Source of the DNA: Duganella sp. CF517
GTDB taxonomy: Bacteria > Pseudomonadota > Gammaproteobacteria > Burkholderiales > Burkholderiaceae_D
Length of the DNA: 64,000 bases
NCBI RefSeq assembly: GCF_900110275.1
Contig: NZ_FODC01000010.1
Span: 1-64,000, forward strand
Direction: 5' to 3'
Shown here piece by piece: positions 15,817 through 23,783 of this stretch. Positions within the stretch are counted from its first letter, which is position 1. The number at the start of each line of letters is the position of its first letter. The position numbers and the translations under genes are program-made. Under the pieces are notes generated by a model, which was not told the DNA's origin, did no database searches, and saw only the letters and a list, made by a program, of their open reading frames with translations.

Positions 15817-17901
15817 ATGAAATCTTTACCCACTAGTACACCCCAGACCCTGGCCAGCAAGCTCGGCTGGGCGGCGCTGGCCCTGTGCGGCGCCGCCGCG
15901 CTGGGCGTGGTGGCGCTCAAGCGCGGCGAGTCCGTCAGCGCGATCTGGATCGTCATCGCCGCCGTGTGCGTCTACCTGATCGCCTACCGCTATTACAGCC
16001 TGTACATCGCCGACAAGGTGCTGGGGCTCGACGACCGGCGCATGACGCCGGCCGCCAAGCTGAACGACGGCCTCGACTATGTGCCGACCAATAAATACGT
16101 GCTGTTCGGCCACCACTTCGCCGCCATCGCCGGCGCCGGTCCGCTGGTCGGGCCGGTGCTGGCCGCGCAGATGGGCTATCTGCCCGGCATGCTGTGGATC
16201 CTGGCCGGCGTGGTGTTCGCCGGCGCCGTGCAGGACTTCATCGTGCTGTTCATCTCGATGCGCCGCGACGGCCGCTCGCTGGGCGACCTGATCAAGTCCG
16301 AACTGGGCCAGATCCCCGGCATGATCGCGCTGTTGGGCACCTTCATGATCATGGTCATCATCCTGGCGGTGCTGGCACTGATCGTGGTCAAGGCGCTGAC
16401 CGGCTCGCCGTGGGGCAGCTTCACCGTCATGATGACGATCCCGATCGCGCTGTTCATGGGCGTGTATTCGCGCTACATCCGCGTCGGCCGCATCGGCGAG
16501 GTGTCGATCATCGGCTTCGTGCTGCTGATGGCGGCCATCTTCGGCGGCCAGTACGTGCAGGAAAATCCGGCGCTGGCGCCGATGTTCAACTTCACCGGCA
16601 CCGAGCTGACCTGGATGCTGATCGGCTACGGCTTCGTCGCCTCGGTGCTGCCGGTGTGGCTGCTGCTGGCGCCGCGCGACTACCTGTCGACCTTCCTCAA
16701 GATCGGCACCATCGTCGGCCTGGCGCTGGGCATCCTGTTCGTCGCCCCGTACCTGAAAATGCCGGCGTTCACGCAATTCATCGACGGCACCGGCCCGGTC
16801 TGGTCCGGCTCGATGTTCCCGTTCCTGTTCATCACCATCGCCTGCGGCGCCGTGTCCGGCTTCCACGCGCTGATCTCGTCGGGCACCACGCCCAAGATGA
16901 TCGAGAATGAAAGCCACGCCCGCTTCATCGGCTACGGCGCCATGCTGATGGAATCGTTCGTCGCCATCATGGCGCTGGTGGCCGCCTCGACCATCGAGCC
17001 GGGCATCTACTTCGCCATGAACTCGCCGGCCGCGCTGATCGGCACCACCGCCGAGTCCGCCGCTGCGGCGATCTCGCAGTGGGGCTTTTATGTGACGCCC
17101 GAAATGCTGACCCAGACCGCCAAGGATGTCGGCGAGCACAGCATCATCTCGCGCGCCGGCGGCGCCCCGACGCTGGCCGTCGGCATGGCCCACATCCTGT
17201 CGAACGTCATCGGCGGCCAGGCGATGATGGCGTTCTGGTACCACTTCGCCATCCTGTTCGAGGCGCTGTTCATCCTCACCGCCGTCGACGCCGGCACCCG
17301 CGCCGGCCGCTTCATGCTGCAGGATTTGCTCGGCGCCTTCGTGCCGTCGATGAAAAAGACCGAGAACGTGTTCGCCAACCTGACCGCGACCGCGCTGTGC
17401 GTGGCGGCCTGGGGCTACTTCCTGTACCAGGGCGTGGTCGATCCGCTGGGCGGCATCAACACCCTGTGGCCGCTGTTCGGCATCGCCAACCAGATGCTGG
17501 CGGCGATCGCGCTGATGCTGGGCACTTGCGTGCTGTTCAAGATGAAGCGCGGCAAGTTCGCCTGGGTCACCATCGTGCCGACCATCTGGCTGCTGCTGTG
17601 CACGTTGACGGCCGGGTGGCAAAAGATCTTCGACGCCAATCCGAAAATCGGTTTCCTGGCGCACGCCGCCAAATACCAGGGCGCGCTCGACGAGGGCAAG
17701 CTGCTGGCGCCGGCCAAGTCGGTGGCGCAGATGCACCAGATCGTGTTCAACGATTACCTGGACGCGTCGCTGGCCGGCTTCTTCGTCATCGTCGTGCTCA
17801 GCGTGCTGGTGTTCGGCATCCGCACCGTGATGCTGGCGCGCGCCAGCAGCAAGCCGACCGCCATGGAAAGCCCGATGGTGCTGGCGCCCAAGGTGCAATG
17901 A
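15817..17901 (+). CDS. cstA: CstA-family peptide/pyruvate transporter
   Basis: A 694-residue membrane protein with about 16-18 hydrophobic segments. It carries CstA family motifs such as GHHFAAIAGAGPLVGPVLAA and SGTTPKMIENESHARFIGYG. The family imports peptides or pyruvate during carbon starvation. ATG 15817 is chosen because TTGGAGGAAGC lies just before it; the frame is open further upstream without a ribosome site. The gene overlaps ybdD by four bases (ATGA). Divergent from a two-component system that probably regulates it. Confidence 0.9.
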   Translation: MKSLPTSTPQTLASKLGWAALALCGAAALGVVALKRGESVSAIWIVIAAVCVYLIAYRYYSLYIADKVLGLDDRRMTPAAKLNDGLDYVPTNKYVLFGHHFAAIAGAGPLVGPVLAAQMGYLPGMLWILAGVVFAGAVQDFIVLFISMRRDGRSLGDLIKSELGQIPGMIALLGTFMIMVIILAVLALIVVKALTGSPWGSFTVMMTIPIALFMGVYSRYIRVGRIGEVSIIGFVLLMAAIFGGQYVQENPALAPMFNFTGTELTWMLIGYGFVASVLPVWLLLAPRDYLSTFLKIGTIVGLALGILFVAPYLKMPAFTQFIDGTGPVWSGSMFPFLFITIACGAVSGFHALISSGTTPKMIENESHARFIGYGAMLMESFVAIMALVAASTIEPGIYFAMNSPAALIGTTAESAAAAISQWGFYVTPEMLTQTAKDVGEHSIISRAGGAPTLAVGMAHILSNVIGGQAMMAFWYHFAILFEALFILTAVDAGTRAGRFMLQDLLGAFVPSMKKTENVFANLTATALCVAAWGYFLYQGVVDPLGGINTLWPLFGIANQMLAAIALMLGTCVLFKMKRGKFAWVTIVPTIWLLLCTLTAGWQKIFDANPKIGFLAHAAKYQGALDEGKLLAPAKSVAQMHQIVFNDYLDASLAGFFVIVVLSVLVFGIRTVMLARASSKPTAMESPMVLAPKVQ

Positions 17902-18101
17902 TGTTGGGCGACATCGCCAAGGCGGGCCGCTATCTCGGGCAAAGCATGCGCCTGATGATGGGCCTGCCCGACTACGACACGTATGTCAGCCATCGGGAAG
18001 CCACCCATCCCGGCGAACCGATGATGACGTACGAGGAGTTCTTCCGCGAGCGCCAGGAGGCGCGCTACGGCGGCGCCGGCAAGCGCGGCGGTTGCTGCTA
18101 G
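17898..18101 (+). CDS. ybdD: YbdD/YjiX-family small protein
   Basis: 67 residues (ATG 17898 or 17901), overlapping the cstA stop. Contains the family pattern GLPDYDTYVSHREATHPGEP followed by MTYEEFFRERQEARYGG and a C-terminal GGCC. These small proteins are regularly encoded right after cstA/btsT; a role as transporter accessory is likely but unproven. Transcription ends at the strong terminator just downstream. Confidence 0.9.
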   Translation: MMLGDIAKAGRYLGQSMRLMMGLPDYDTYVSHREATHPGEPMMTYEEFFRERQEARYGGAGKRGGCC

Positions 18102-18106
18102 CGAGA

Positions 18107-18136
18107 AGGCCGGTTCGGTTGAACCGGCTTTTTTTT
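18107..18136 (+). terminator. Terminator of cstA-ybdD
   Basis: GCCGGTTC, loop GGTT, GAACCGGC (18109-18128), then eight T. A perfect 8-bp stem six bases after the ybdD stop. Confidence 0.9.
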
Positions 18137-18223
18137 CGCCCGGCGCGGAATTTTCACGGAACTTTTGATTTAGCTCATCTGTCTAAACTCCTTGGCCAAG
18201 CGGCGCCGTCCCGGAGATGCATC

Positions 18224-19327
18224 ATGAGCAAGATGGAACAACATCTGGATTCCACGCTGGAACAGATCCTCGAACTGGCGCGCTGGGCGCCCAGCGGCGA
18301 CAACACCCAGCCGTGGCGCTTCCAGATCCTCGACCCGCGCCGCCTGGTCGTGCACGGCCACGACACGCGCGACCACTGCGTCTACGACCTCGACGGCCAC
18401 CCCAGCCAGCTCTCGCTGGGCGCGCTGCTGGAAACCATGGCCATCGCCGCCAGCCGCTTCGGGCTGGCGGCGCAAATCGCGCGGCGACCGGAGGCGCCCG
18501 ACGCGCGCCCGACGTTCCTCGTCGACTTCGTGCCGGCGCCGCGGCGCGCGGGCGATCCGCTGGCCGACGCCATCCTGGCGCGCAGCGTGCAGCGCCGGCC
18601 GCTGAGCCGGCGCCCGCTGACGCCGGGCGAGAAGAGCGCGCTGACGGCCAGCCTGCCGCCGGGCTTCGGCGTCACGTGGCTCGAGGGCCGCCAGCGCGTG
18701 GCGGCGGCGCGCTTGATGTACCGCAACGCCAAGCTGCGGCTGACGATGCCGGAGGCGCACCAGGTGCACCAGGCCGTGATCGAATGGAACGCCCGCTACA
18801 GCGCCGACCGCATGCCCGACCAGGCGCTGGGCGTGGACCCGCTGACCGCCAAGCTGATGCGCTGGATCATGCGCGACTGGCGCCGCGTGGAATTCTTCAA
18901 CACCTGGCTGGCCGGCACGGTGGCGCCGCGCCTGCAGATGGACCTGATCCCGGGCCTGGCCTGCGCCGCTCACTTCGTGCTGACGGCGCAGCGCCGCCCG
19001 CAGCGCATCGACGACTACGTGGCGGCCGGCCGCGCCATGCAGCGCTTCTGGCTGACGGCCACCGCGCAGGGCCTGCAATTGCAGCCGGAGCTGACGCCGC
19101 TGATCTTTTGCCGCTACGTGCGCGACGGCCGCGTGTTTTCCGGCACGCCGGGCATGCAGCAGCGCGCGGCCGAGCTGGCGCAACAGGGCGAGCGGCTGGT
19201 CGGCCGGCAAGTGTGGGAGACCGCCGTGTTCATGGGCCGCATCGGCGCCGGCGCGGCGGCGGCGGCGCGCTCGATCCGCAGGCCGCTCAACGAACTGCTG
19301 GTCGGCCCGCCGGCGGAGGGCGGCTGA
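18224..19327 (+). CDS. Nitroreductase-fold protein, function unknown
   Basis: 367 residues. The start LELARWAPSGDNTQPWRF matches the FMN-binding N-terminal motif of nitroreductase-like proteins, and the central and C-terminal parts carry NxxxxLAG and YVAAGRAMQRFWLTA segments seen in the larger MoeY-like branch. Probably a flavin-dependent oxidoreductase; the substrate cannot be told. ATG 18224 is chosen for the nearby GGAG; upstream sequence belongs to the cstA terminator. The stop overlaps the next gene's ATG (TGATG), so the acyltransferase is translationally coupled to it. Confidence 0.65.
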   Translation: MSKMEQHLDSTLEQILELARWAPSGDNTQPWRFQILDPRRLVVHGHDTRDHCVYDLDGHPSQLSLGALLETMAIAASRFGLAAQIARRPEAPDARPTFLVDFVPAPRRAGDPLADAILARSVQRRPLSRRPLTPGEKSALTASLPPGFGVTWLEGRQRVAAARLMYRNAKLRLTMPEAHQVHQAVIEWNARYSADRMPDQALGVDPLTAKLMRWIMRDWRRVEFFNTWLAGTVAPRLQMDLIPGLACAAHFVLTAQRRPQRIDDYVAAGRAMQRFWLTATAQGLQLQPELTPLIFCRYVRDGRVFSGTPGMQQRAAELAQQGERLVGRQVWETAVFMGRIGAGAAAAARSIRRPLNELLVGPPAEGG

Positions 19328-20016
19328 TGCGCGCCATCAAACCGTTGCAGATCGCCGTCTTCCTCGCCTTGCTGGGCTTGATCCTGGCGCTGGGCGTCGG
19401 CGCCACCGCGCTGCTGCTGGGCGGCCTGCCGCTGGGCGATTTCCGCGGCGTGGCGCTGCTGCTGGCGGCCGTGCTGCTGACCTATCTGGCGGCGTTCGCC
19501 GTGTACCGCGGCTTCCTGTCGGCCGTGCCGCTGCGCGAGGGCGAGGTGGCCGAGCACTCGCGCCACGAGCTGGCCGCCAACGTCAACATCCTGTTCTACC
19601 TGCTGCTGTTCAATTCGCTGATCCGCACGCATTTCATCCCGGTGCCGATCGTGCGGCTGATCTACCTGGCGCTCGGCGCCAGGCTGGGCGCCAACACCTA
19701 CAGCGCCGGCGCCCTGCTCGACCCGCCGCTCACGCGGATCGGCAGCAACACCATCATCGGCCACGACGCGGTGGTGTTCGCGCACGTGATCGAAGGCTGC
19801 CGGCTGGAACTGAAAGCGGTCGTCATCGGCGACGGCGTCACCATCGGCGCCAAGGCGGTGGTGATGGCCGGCGTGCGCATCGGCGACCACGCCATCGTCT
19901 CGGCCGGCGCGGTGGTCACCAAGGATACCCAGATCGGCGCCGGCGAAATCTGGGGCGGCATTCCGGCGCGCAAACTCAAAGCGGCCCCGACACTAAAGGC
20001 AAACGAGCTGGGCTAG
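19327..20016 (+). CDS. Membrane-attached hexapeptide-repeat acyltransferase
   Basis: 229 residues. Two N-terminal membrane segments (about 8-30 and 39-60) are followed by a left-handed beta-helix of hexapeptide repeats (IGSNTIIGHDAVV, VIGDGVTIGAKAVV, VRIGDHAIVSAGAVV) and the usual C-terminal IWGGIPARKL. Such enzymes transfer acetyl or other acyl groups to sugars or amino sugars. Coupled to the nitroreductase-like gene; the two may modify the same small molecule or surface glycan, which is speculation. Confidence 0.8.
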   Translation: MRAIKPLQIAVFLALLGLILALGVGATALLLGGLPLGDFRGVALLLAAVLLTYLAAFAVYRGFLSAVPLREGEVAEHSRHELAANVNILFYLLLFNSLIRTHFIPVPIVRLIYLALGARLGANTYSAGALLDPPLTRIGSNTIIGHDAVVFAHVIEGCRLELKAVVIGDGVTIGAKAVVMAGVRIGDHAIVSAGAVVTKDTQIGAGEIWGGIPARKLKAAPTLKANELG

Positions 20017-20119
20017 GGCAATGAACCAGATCAAGCAAGTGCCGGTATTTTTTACGCACTGTTCGATCCGCAACACGCATCGCGACGCAAGCCCTTGAAT
20101 CCACAGGCTTCGCCGCGGC

Positions 20120-20135
20120 TGGCAGGGGTTTTGCT
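20120..20135 (+). promoter_or_regulatory. Sigma-54 promoter of first PEP-CTERM gene
   Basis: TGGCAGGGGTTTTGCT matches the sigma-54 consensus TGGCACG-N4-TTGCW with GG and GC at the correct 10-base distance. It is 54 bases before the ATG at 20190. The same box occurs before the paralogue at 21294. Confidence 0.75.
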
Positions 20136-20189
20136 GAAGACGTGGAGCGACCTTGATTTCCAGGGTCTTCTATTTCTTGGGGAACAGCT

Positions 20190-21128
20190 ATGAACTATTA
20201 CAAACCCGCCGCCGCCCTCCTCGCCGCCGCGCTGGCCGCGCCGCTGGGCGCGCTCGCCGCCCCCGTGGTCGGCCTCGATCCCACCGGCACCGGCACCTAC
20301 ACCACCTACGCCGACCTGTGGACCAACATCACCGACACCGCCGTGGTCACCGGCTTCGTGCCCGGCGCCATCGTCGGCCCCGGCGGCATCGCGCCGTACG
20401 TGACCGAGCTGCACACGCAGACCGTCATCGGCACCATGAGCAACAGCAATCTCGGCGCCATCGTCACCCCGCCCGGCCTCAACACCAGCTTCGAGCTGAC
20501 CAAGGTGGTGCGCTTCGAGGAACTGGTCACGTCGCAAAACGCCACCACCGCCACGTTCGGGCTGGCGCCGAGCCAGTCGGCGGCGATGGACGTCGACCCC
20601 ACCCGCGCCGGGGTGCAGAACTTCGCGGTGTTCTTCGACCAGATCACCCCCGGCGGCCCCAGCCAGGCCGTGCCCGGCAACGGCGTCGACACGGTGCGCT
20701 GCTACGGCACCGGCGTGACCGGCGGCGCCGCCAACGGTTGCGGCGGCGGCGCGGGCGACCCGGACGGCGACGGCATCATGATCCTGTCGGGCCACCTGGT
20801 CTTCAACGTCGCCAGCTTCACCGCCAGCGGCGCCGTCGGCACCGGTTCGTTCGACACCCGCTTCGTCATCGACTATGTCGACCCGGCCTACCTGGACATC
20901 GTCACCGGTTCGGTGTTCATCGATAAATTCACCGGCACCACCAACGTGCCGTCATTCTTTACACCGACCTCGATGTGGGACGGCGCCACGCCCACCACCG
21001 TGCCGTTCCTGAAAGTGGACTCCTCGCAATCCTTCGCCGTGCCGGAACCGGGCACCGTGGCCATCATCGGCCTGGGCCTGGCCGGCCTGGCGCTGAGCAA
21101 GCGCCGTAAGCTCAACGCGCCTTGCTGA
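20190..21128 (+). CDS. PEP-CTERM sorting-domain exported protein (copy 1)
   Basis: 312 residues. A Sec signal peptide (ALLAAALAAPLGALAAP) is followed by an acidic Gly/Thr-rich body and a C-terminal sorting tail: VPEPGTVAIIGLGLAGLA then KRRKL. PEP-CTERM proteins are cut and anchored or released by exosortase during biofilm matrix export. Two cysteine pairs around residues 170-190 (RCYGTG, NGCGGG) are close to an Asp-rich segment (DPDGDG) that could bind calcium. The next gene is a close paralogue. Expression is probably sigma-54 dependent. Matrix function is unknown. Confidence 0.9.
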   Translation: MNYYKPAAALLAAALAAPLGALAAPVVGLDPTGTGTYTTYADLWTNITDTAVVTGFVPGAIVGPGGIAPYVTELHTQTVIGTMSNSNLGAIVTPPGLNTSFELTKVVRFEELVTSQNATTATFGLAPSQSAAMDVDPTRAGVQNFAVFFDQITPGGPSQAVPGNGVDTVRCYGTGVTGGAANGCGGGAGDPDGDGIMILSGHLVFNVASFTASGAVGTGSFDTRFVIDYVDPAYLDIVTGSVFIDKFTGTTNVPSFFTPTSMWDGATPTTVPFLKVDSSQSFAVPEPGTVAIIGLGLAGLALSKRRKLNAPC

Positions 21129-21174
21129 GCGGCCGTTCGCCGTTGCAACGACGGCAGCCTCCCCGGCCTTTTTC

Positions 21175-21211
21175 AACGGACCCGGCGCCATGCTCGCGGT
21201 CCGTTTTTTTT
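21175..21211 (+). terminator. Terminator after PEP-CTERM copy 1
   Basis: AACGGACC paired with GGTCCGTT across a 15-base loop, then T-run. A similar CGGACC/GGTCCG terminator follows copy 2, so it was part of the duplicated unit. Confidence 0.85.
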
Positions 21212-21293
21212 ATTGACGGCTTTTTTTACAATAGTTGCCCAAGCGTCGCGCCGGCGTTGCGCAAGTGCTTGATTTCTCACGGTTCACCTTGCT

Positions 21294-21309
21294 TGGCAAG
21301 GGTTTTGCT
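21294..21309 (+). promoter_or_regulatory. Sigma-54 promoter of second PEP-CTERM gene
   Basis: TGGCAAGGGTTTTGCT fits the sigma-54 -24/-12 consensus with correct spacing, 55 bases before the ATG at 21365. It differs from the copy-1 box at one base, while much of the surrounding leader has diverged. Confidence 0.75.
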
Positions 21310-21364
21310 GTAGAGCCCATACGATCCCGATTTCCGGGGTCCGCCAACTCCAGGGAGCACACCC

Positions 21365-22318
21365 ATGAACATCCTCAAACCCGCACTGGCCGCCGCCGCG
21401 ATCGCCACCGCCCTGGCCGCGCCGCTCAGCGCCAGCGCCGGCCCCACCGTGGGCCTCGACGTCACCGGCAGCGGCAGCTACACCACCTACGCCGACCTGT
21501 GGACCAACGTCACCGACACCGGCCTGGCCACCGGCTTCATCCCCGGCATCACGGTCGGCCCCGGCGCCGGCGCGCCGTACCTGACCGAGCTGCGTTCGCA
21601 GATGGTCATCGGCACCATGTCGAACAGCAACGTGCCGGCCATCGTCACGCCCGCCGGCTTGAACACCACCTTCGAAATCAGCAAGGTGGTGCGCTTCCAG
21701 GAGCTGGTCGACTTCCAGACGCCGACCACCGCCCACTTCACCTTGCCGCCATCGCAGTCGGCCGCGATGGACGTCGATCCGCTGCGCGCCGGCGTGCAAA
21801 ACCTGGCCATCTACTTCGACCAGATCACCCCCGGCGCCGGCAGCAGCCGCGCCGTGCCGGGCAACGGCACCGGCACCGTGCGCTGCTACGGCACCGGTTC
21901 GACCTCGGCCGGCTGCGGCACCTCGCCCGGCGACACCGACGGCGACGGCATCATCATCCTGTCGGGCCACCTGGTGTTCAACGACGCCAGCTTCACCGCC
22001 AGCGGCGCGGTCGGCACCGGCTCGTTCGATTCGCGCTTCATGATCGACTACGTCGACCCGGCCTACCTGGACATCGTCACCGGTTCCATCTTCCAGGACA
22101 AGATCACCGGCACCACCAACGTGCCCTCGTTCTTCTCGCCGACGATGATGTGGGACGGCGCCACGCCCACCACGGTGCCGTTCCTGAAGGTCGATTCGTC
22201 GCAGTCGTTCGCCGTCGCGGCGGTGCCGGAACCGGGCACCCTGGCCATCATGGGCCTGGGCTTCGCCGGCCTGGCAATGGGCAGCCGCCGGAAACTCAAA
22301 ACCGGGAGCAACTCCTGA
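21365..22318 (+). CDS. PEP-CTERM sorting-domain exported protein (copy 2)
   Basis: 317 residues, a tandem paralogue of the preceding gene. Shared blocks include YTTYADLWTN, VRFxELV, SQSAAMDVDP, GDxDGDGI and YVDPAYLDIVTGS. A signal peptide (IATALAAPLSASAG) is followed by the secreted body and the sorting tail VPEPGTLAIMGLGFAGLA with a basic end (SRRKLK). It carries its own sigma-54 promoter and terminator, so the two copies can be expressed separately. GGGAGCAC lies before the ATG. Confidence 0.9.
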   Translation: MNILKPALAAAAIATALAAPLSASAGPTVGLDVTGSGSYTTYADLWTNVTDTGLATGFIPGITVGPGAGAPYLTELRSQMVIGTMSNSNVPAIVTPAGLNTTFEISKVVRFQELVDFQTPTTAHFTLPPSQSAAMDVDPLRAGVQNLAIYFDQITPGAGSSRAVPGNGTGTVRCYGTGSTSAGCGTSPGDTDGDGIIILSGHLVFNDASFTASGAVGTGSFDSRFMIDYVDPAYLDIVTGSIFQDKITGTTNVPSFFSPTMMWDGATPTTVPFLKVDSSQSFAVAAVPEPGTLAIMGLGFAGLAMGSRRKLKTGSNS

Positions 22319-22340
22319 TATCGCGGCTGTGTAACTTTGG

Positions 22341-22374
22341 CGGACCCTGGCGGCGACCTCGGTCCGTTTTTTTT
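22341..22374 (+). terminator. Terminator after PEP-CTERM copy 2
   Basis: CGGACC (22341-22346) pairs with GGTCCG (22361-22366), followed by eight T. It lies between convergent genes. Confidence 0.8.
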
Positions 22375-22391
22375 CGCCCGCCGTCGCCGCG

Positions 22392-23597
22392 TCACCAGGG
22401 CAACAGCTTGAGCAGCAGCGCCGACAGCCGGGCGCCGGCGTCGTAGCGGACGAACTGCTCGGCCACCTTGCGCGCGCAGGCCTTGGCGCCGGGCTGTTCG
22501 AGCAGGTCGATGGCGGCGCGGCGCAGCCCGTCCTCGCTCAAGCGGTCCGAGCGCAGCAAGGCGCCGGCGCCGCTGGCCACCACGCCGTGCATGTTCAGGT
22601 ACTGGTCGAGGTTGCCGGCGATGCCCAGCACCGGCACGCAGGCGCTCAACGCCTGCTGGCTGGTCGGACTGCCGCCGTTGCAGACGACCAGGCTGGCGCG
22701 CCGGGCCGCCGCGATGCCCGGCAGGTAGGCGGCCACGCGCGCGTTGGGCGGGACCGCTTGCATGTCCACCTTGCCGGCGGTGGCGGCGACCACGCCGACC
22801 GGCAACGGCGCCAGCGCCTGCAACACCCGCGGCAGCAAGGCGCCCTGGCCCGAACTGCCCAACGTCACATAGACCACCGGCTTGTCGGCCGGCAAGGCGT
22901 CCCACCAGTCCGGCAACCCGGTGGGCGGCGACCACGTCACCGGCCCCAGATAACCATGCGTGGCGGGCAAATCCGTTGCCGGAAACATCTCGGGGATGTC
23001 GGCGTACAGCACCTGGTCGGCGTCGGTGTAGACGCGGCGCAGATCGTGGCCGAGCGGCGCCAGCCCGTACGCGCGCCGCACCCGGTTCAGCGGCACGCTG
23101 TGCAGGGCGAACGCCAGCGGGCGCGCCAGCTTGAACAGCCGGTCGGCGATCGCGATCGGCAACACGCGCGACAGGCCGATCGCCGGCACGCGGTAATGCT
23201 GTCGCACGTGGGGACTCCAGTAGGCGTTGATCACGCCCACATACGGAACGCGCGCCAGCCGCGCGCTGATCGACAGTGACAAGCGGAAATCGCCGATCAC
23301 CACGTCCGGGCGCACCTGGTTCAACACGCGCAGGTCGTCTTCGACATAGCCGCGCAAGGTCGCCGCGTCGTACACCGGCTTGCCGGCGGCCAACGCGGCC
23401 AGGAAGCGCGCGCTGGAAATGCTGGTGATGCCCCAGCTGCGCACGTCGCTGCCCTTGAAAAACATTTCAAAGCCGGGCGCGCAGCCGATGTGGACGTCGT
23501 AGCGCCCGCGATCGAGCGTCGCCGCCAGCGCCAGCGGGCGGCCCACGTGGGCCAACGTCACCGCCTCCGCCATGAACAAGATCTTTTTTCGTTCCAT
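22392..23597 (-). CDS. GT1-type glycosyltransferase (UGT/MGT-like)
   Basis: 401 residues with the GT-B fold layout. The N-terminal acceptor domain begins KKILFMAEAVTLAHVGRPLA. The C-terminal nucleotide-sugar domain contains VVYVTLGSSGQG and the donor motif region RRASLVVCNGGSPTSQQALSACVPVLGI, then NLDQYLN in the position of the usual DQ pair. Related enzymes transfer UDP-sugars to lipids or small secondary metabolites. It is divergent from the hybrid kinase gene. The acceptor is unknown. Confidence 0.8.
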   Translation of the reverse strand: MERKKILFMAEAVTLAHVGRPLALAATLDRGRYDVHIGCAPGFEMFFKGSDVRSWGITSISSARFLAALAAGKPVYDAATLRGYVEDDLRVLNQVRPDVVIGDFRLSLSISARLARVPYVGVINAYWSPHVRQHYRVPAIGLSRVLPIAIADRLFKLARPLAFALHSVPLNRVRRAYGLAPLGHDLRRVYTDADQVLYADIPEMFPATDLPATHGYLGPVTWSPPTGLPDWWDALPADKPVVYVTLGSSGQGALLPRVLQALAPLPVGVVAATAGKVDMQAVPPNARVAAYLPGIAAARRASLVVCNGGSPTSQQALSACVPVLGIAGNLDQYLNMHGVVASGAGALLRSDRLSEDGLRRAAIDLLEQPGAKACARKVAEQFVRYDAGARLSALLLKLLPW

Positions 23598-23783
23598 ATC
23601 GCCAGCTTGAAGTGTGGTATCCCGCGCGGTTCGCGTACGCGCAAACGTGCAGCCTTAGACCTAGATCAACATCGTCCTTGCCACATGCATATATTTTTCC
23701 TAGTGGCACTCAAGAATCGTGTGCCGCGCACCGCCCGCGTCGACGCCTTCGGCGCCCACTGTATCGTTGGGAACCGCCACGCG

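Noticed and set aside
15826..17898. A 690-codon open frame antisense to cstA
   Set aside because: Its His/Asp/Arg-rich composition is typical of antisense frames; cstA has family motifs, a ribosome site and a terminator.
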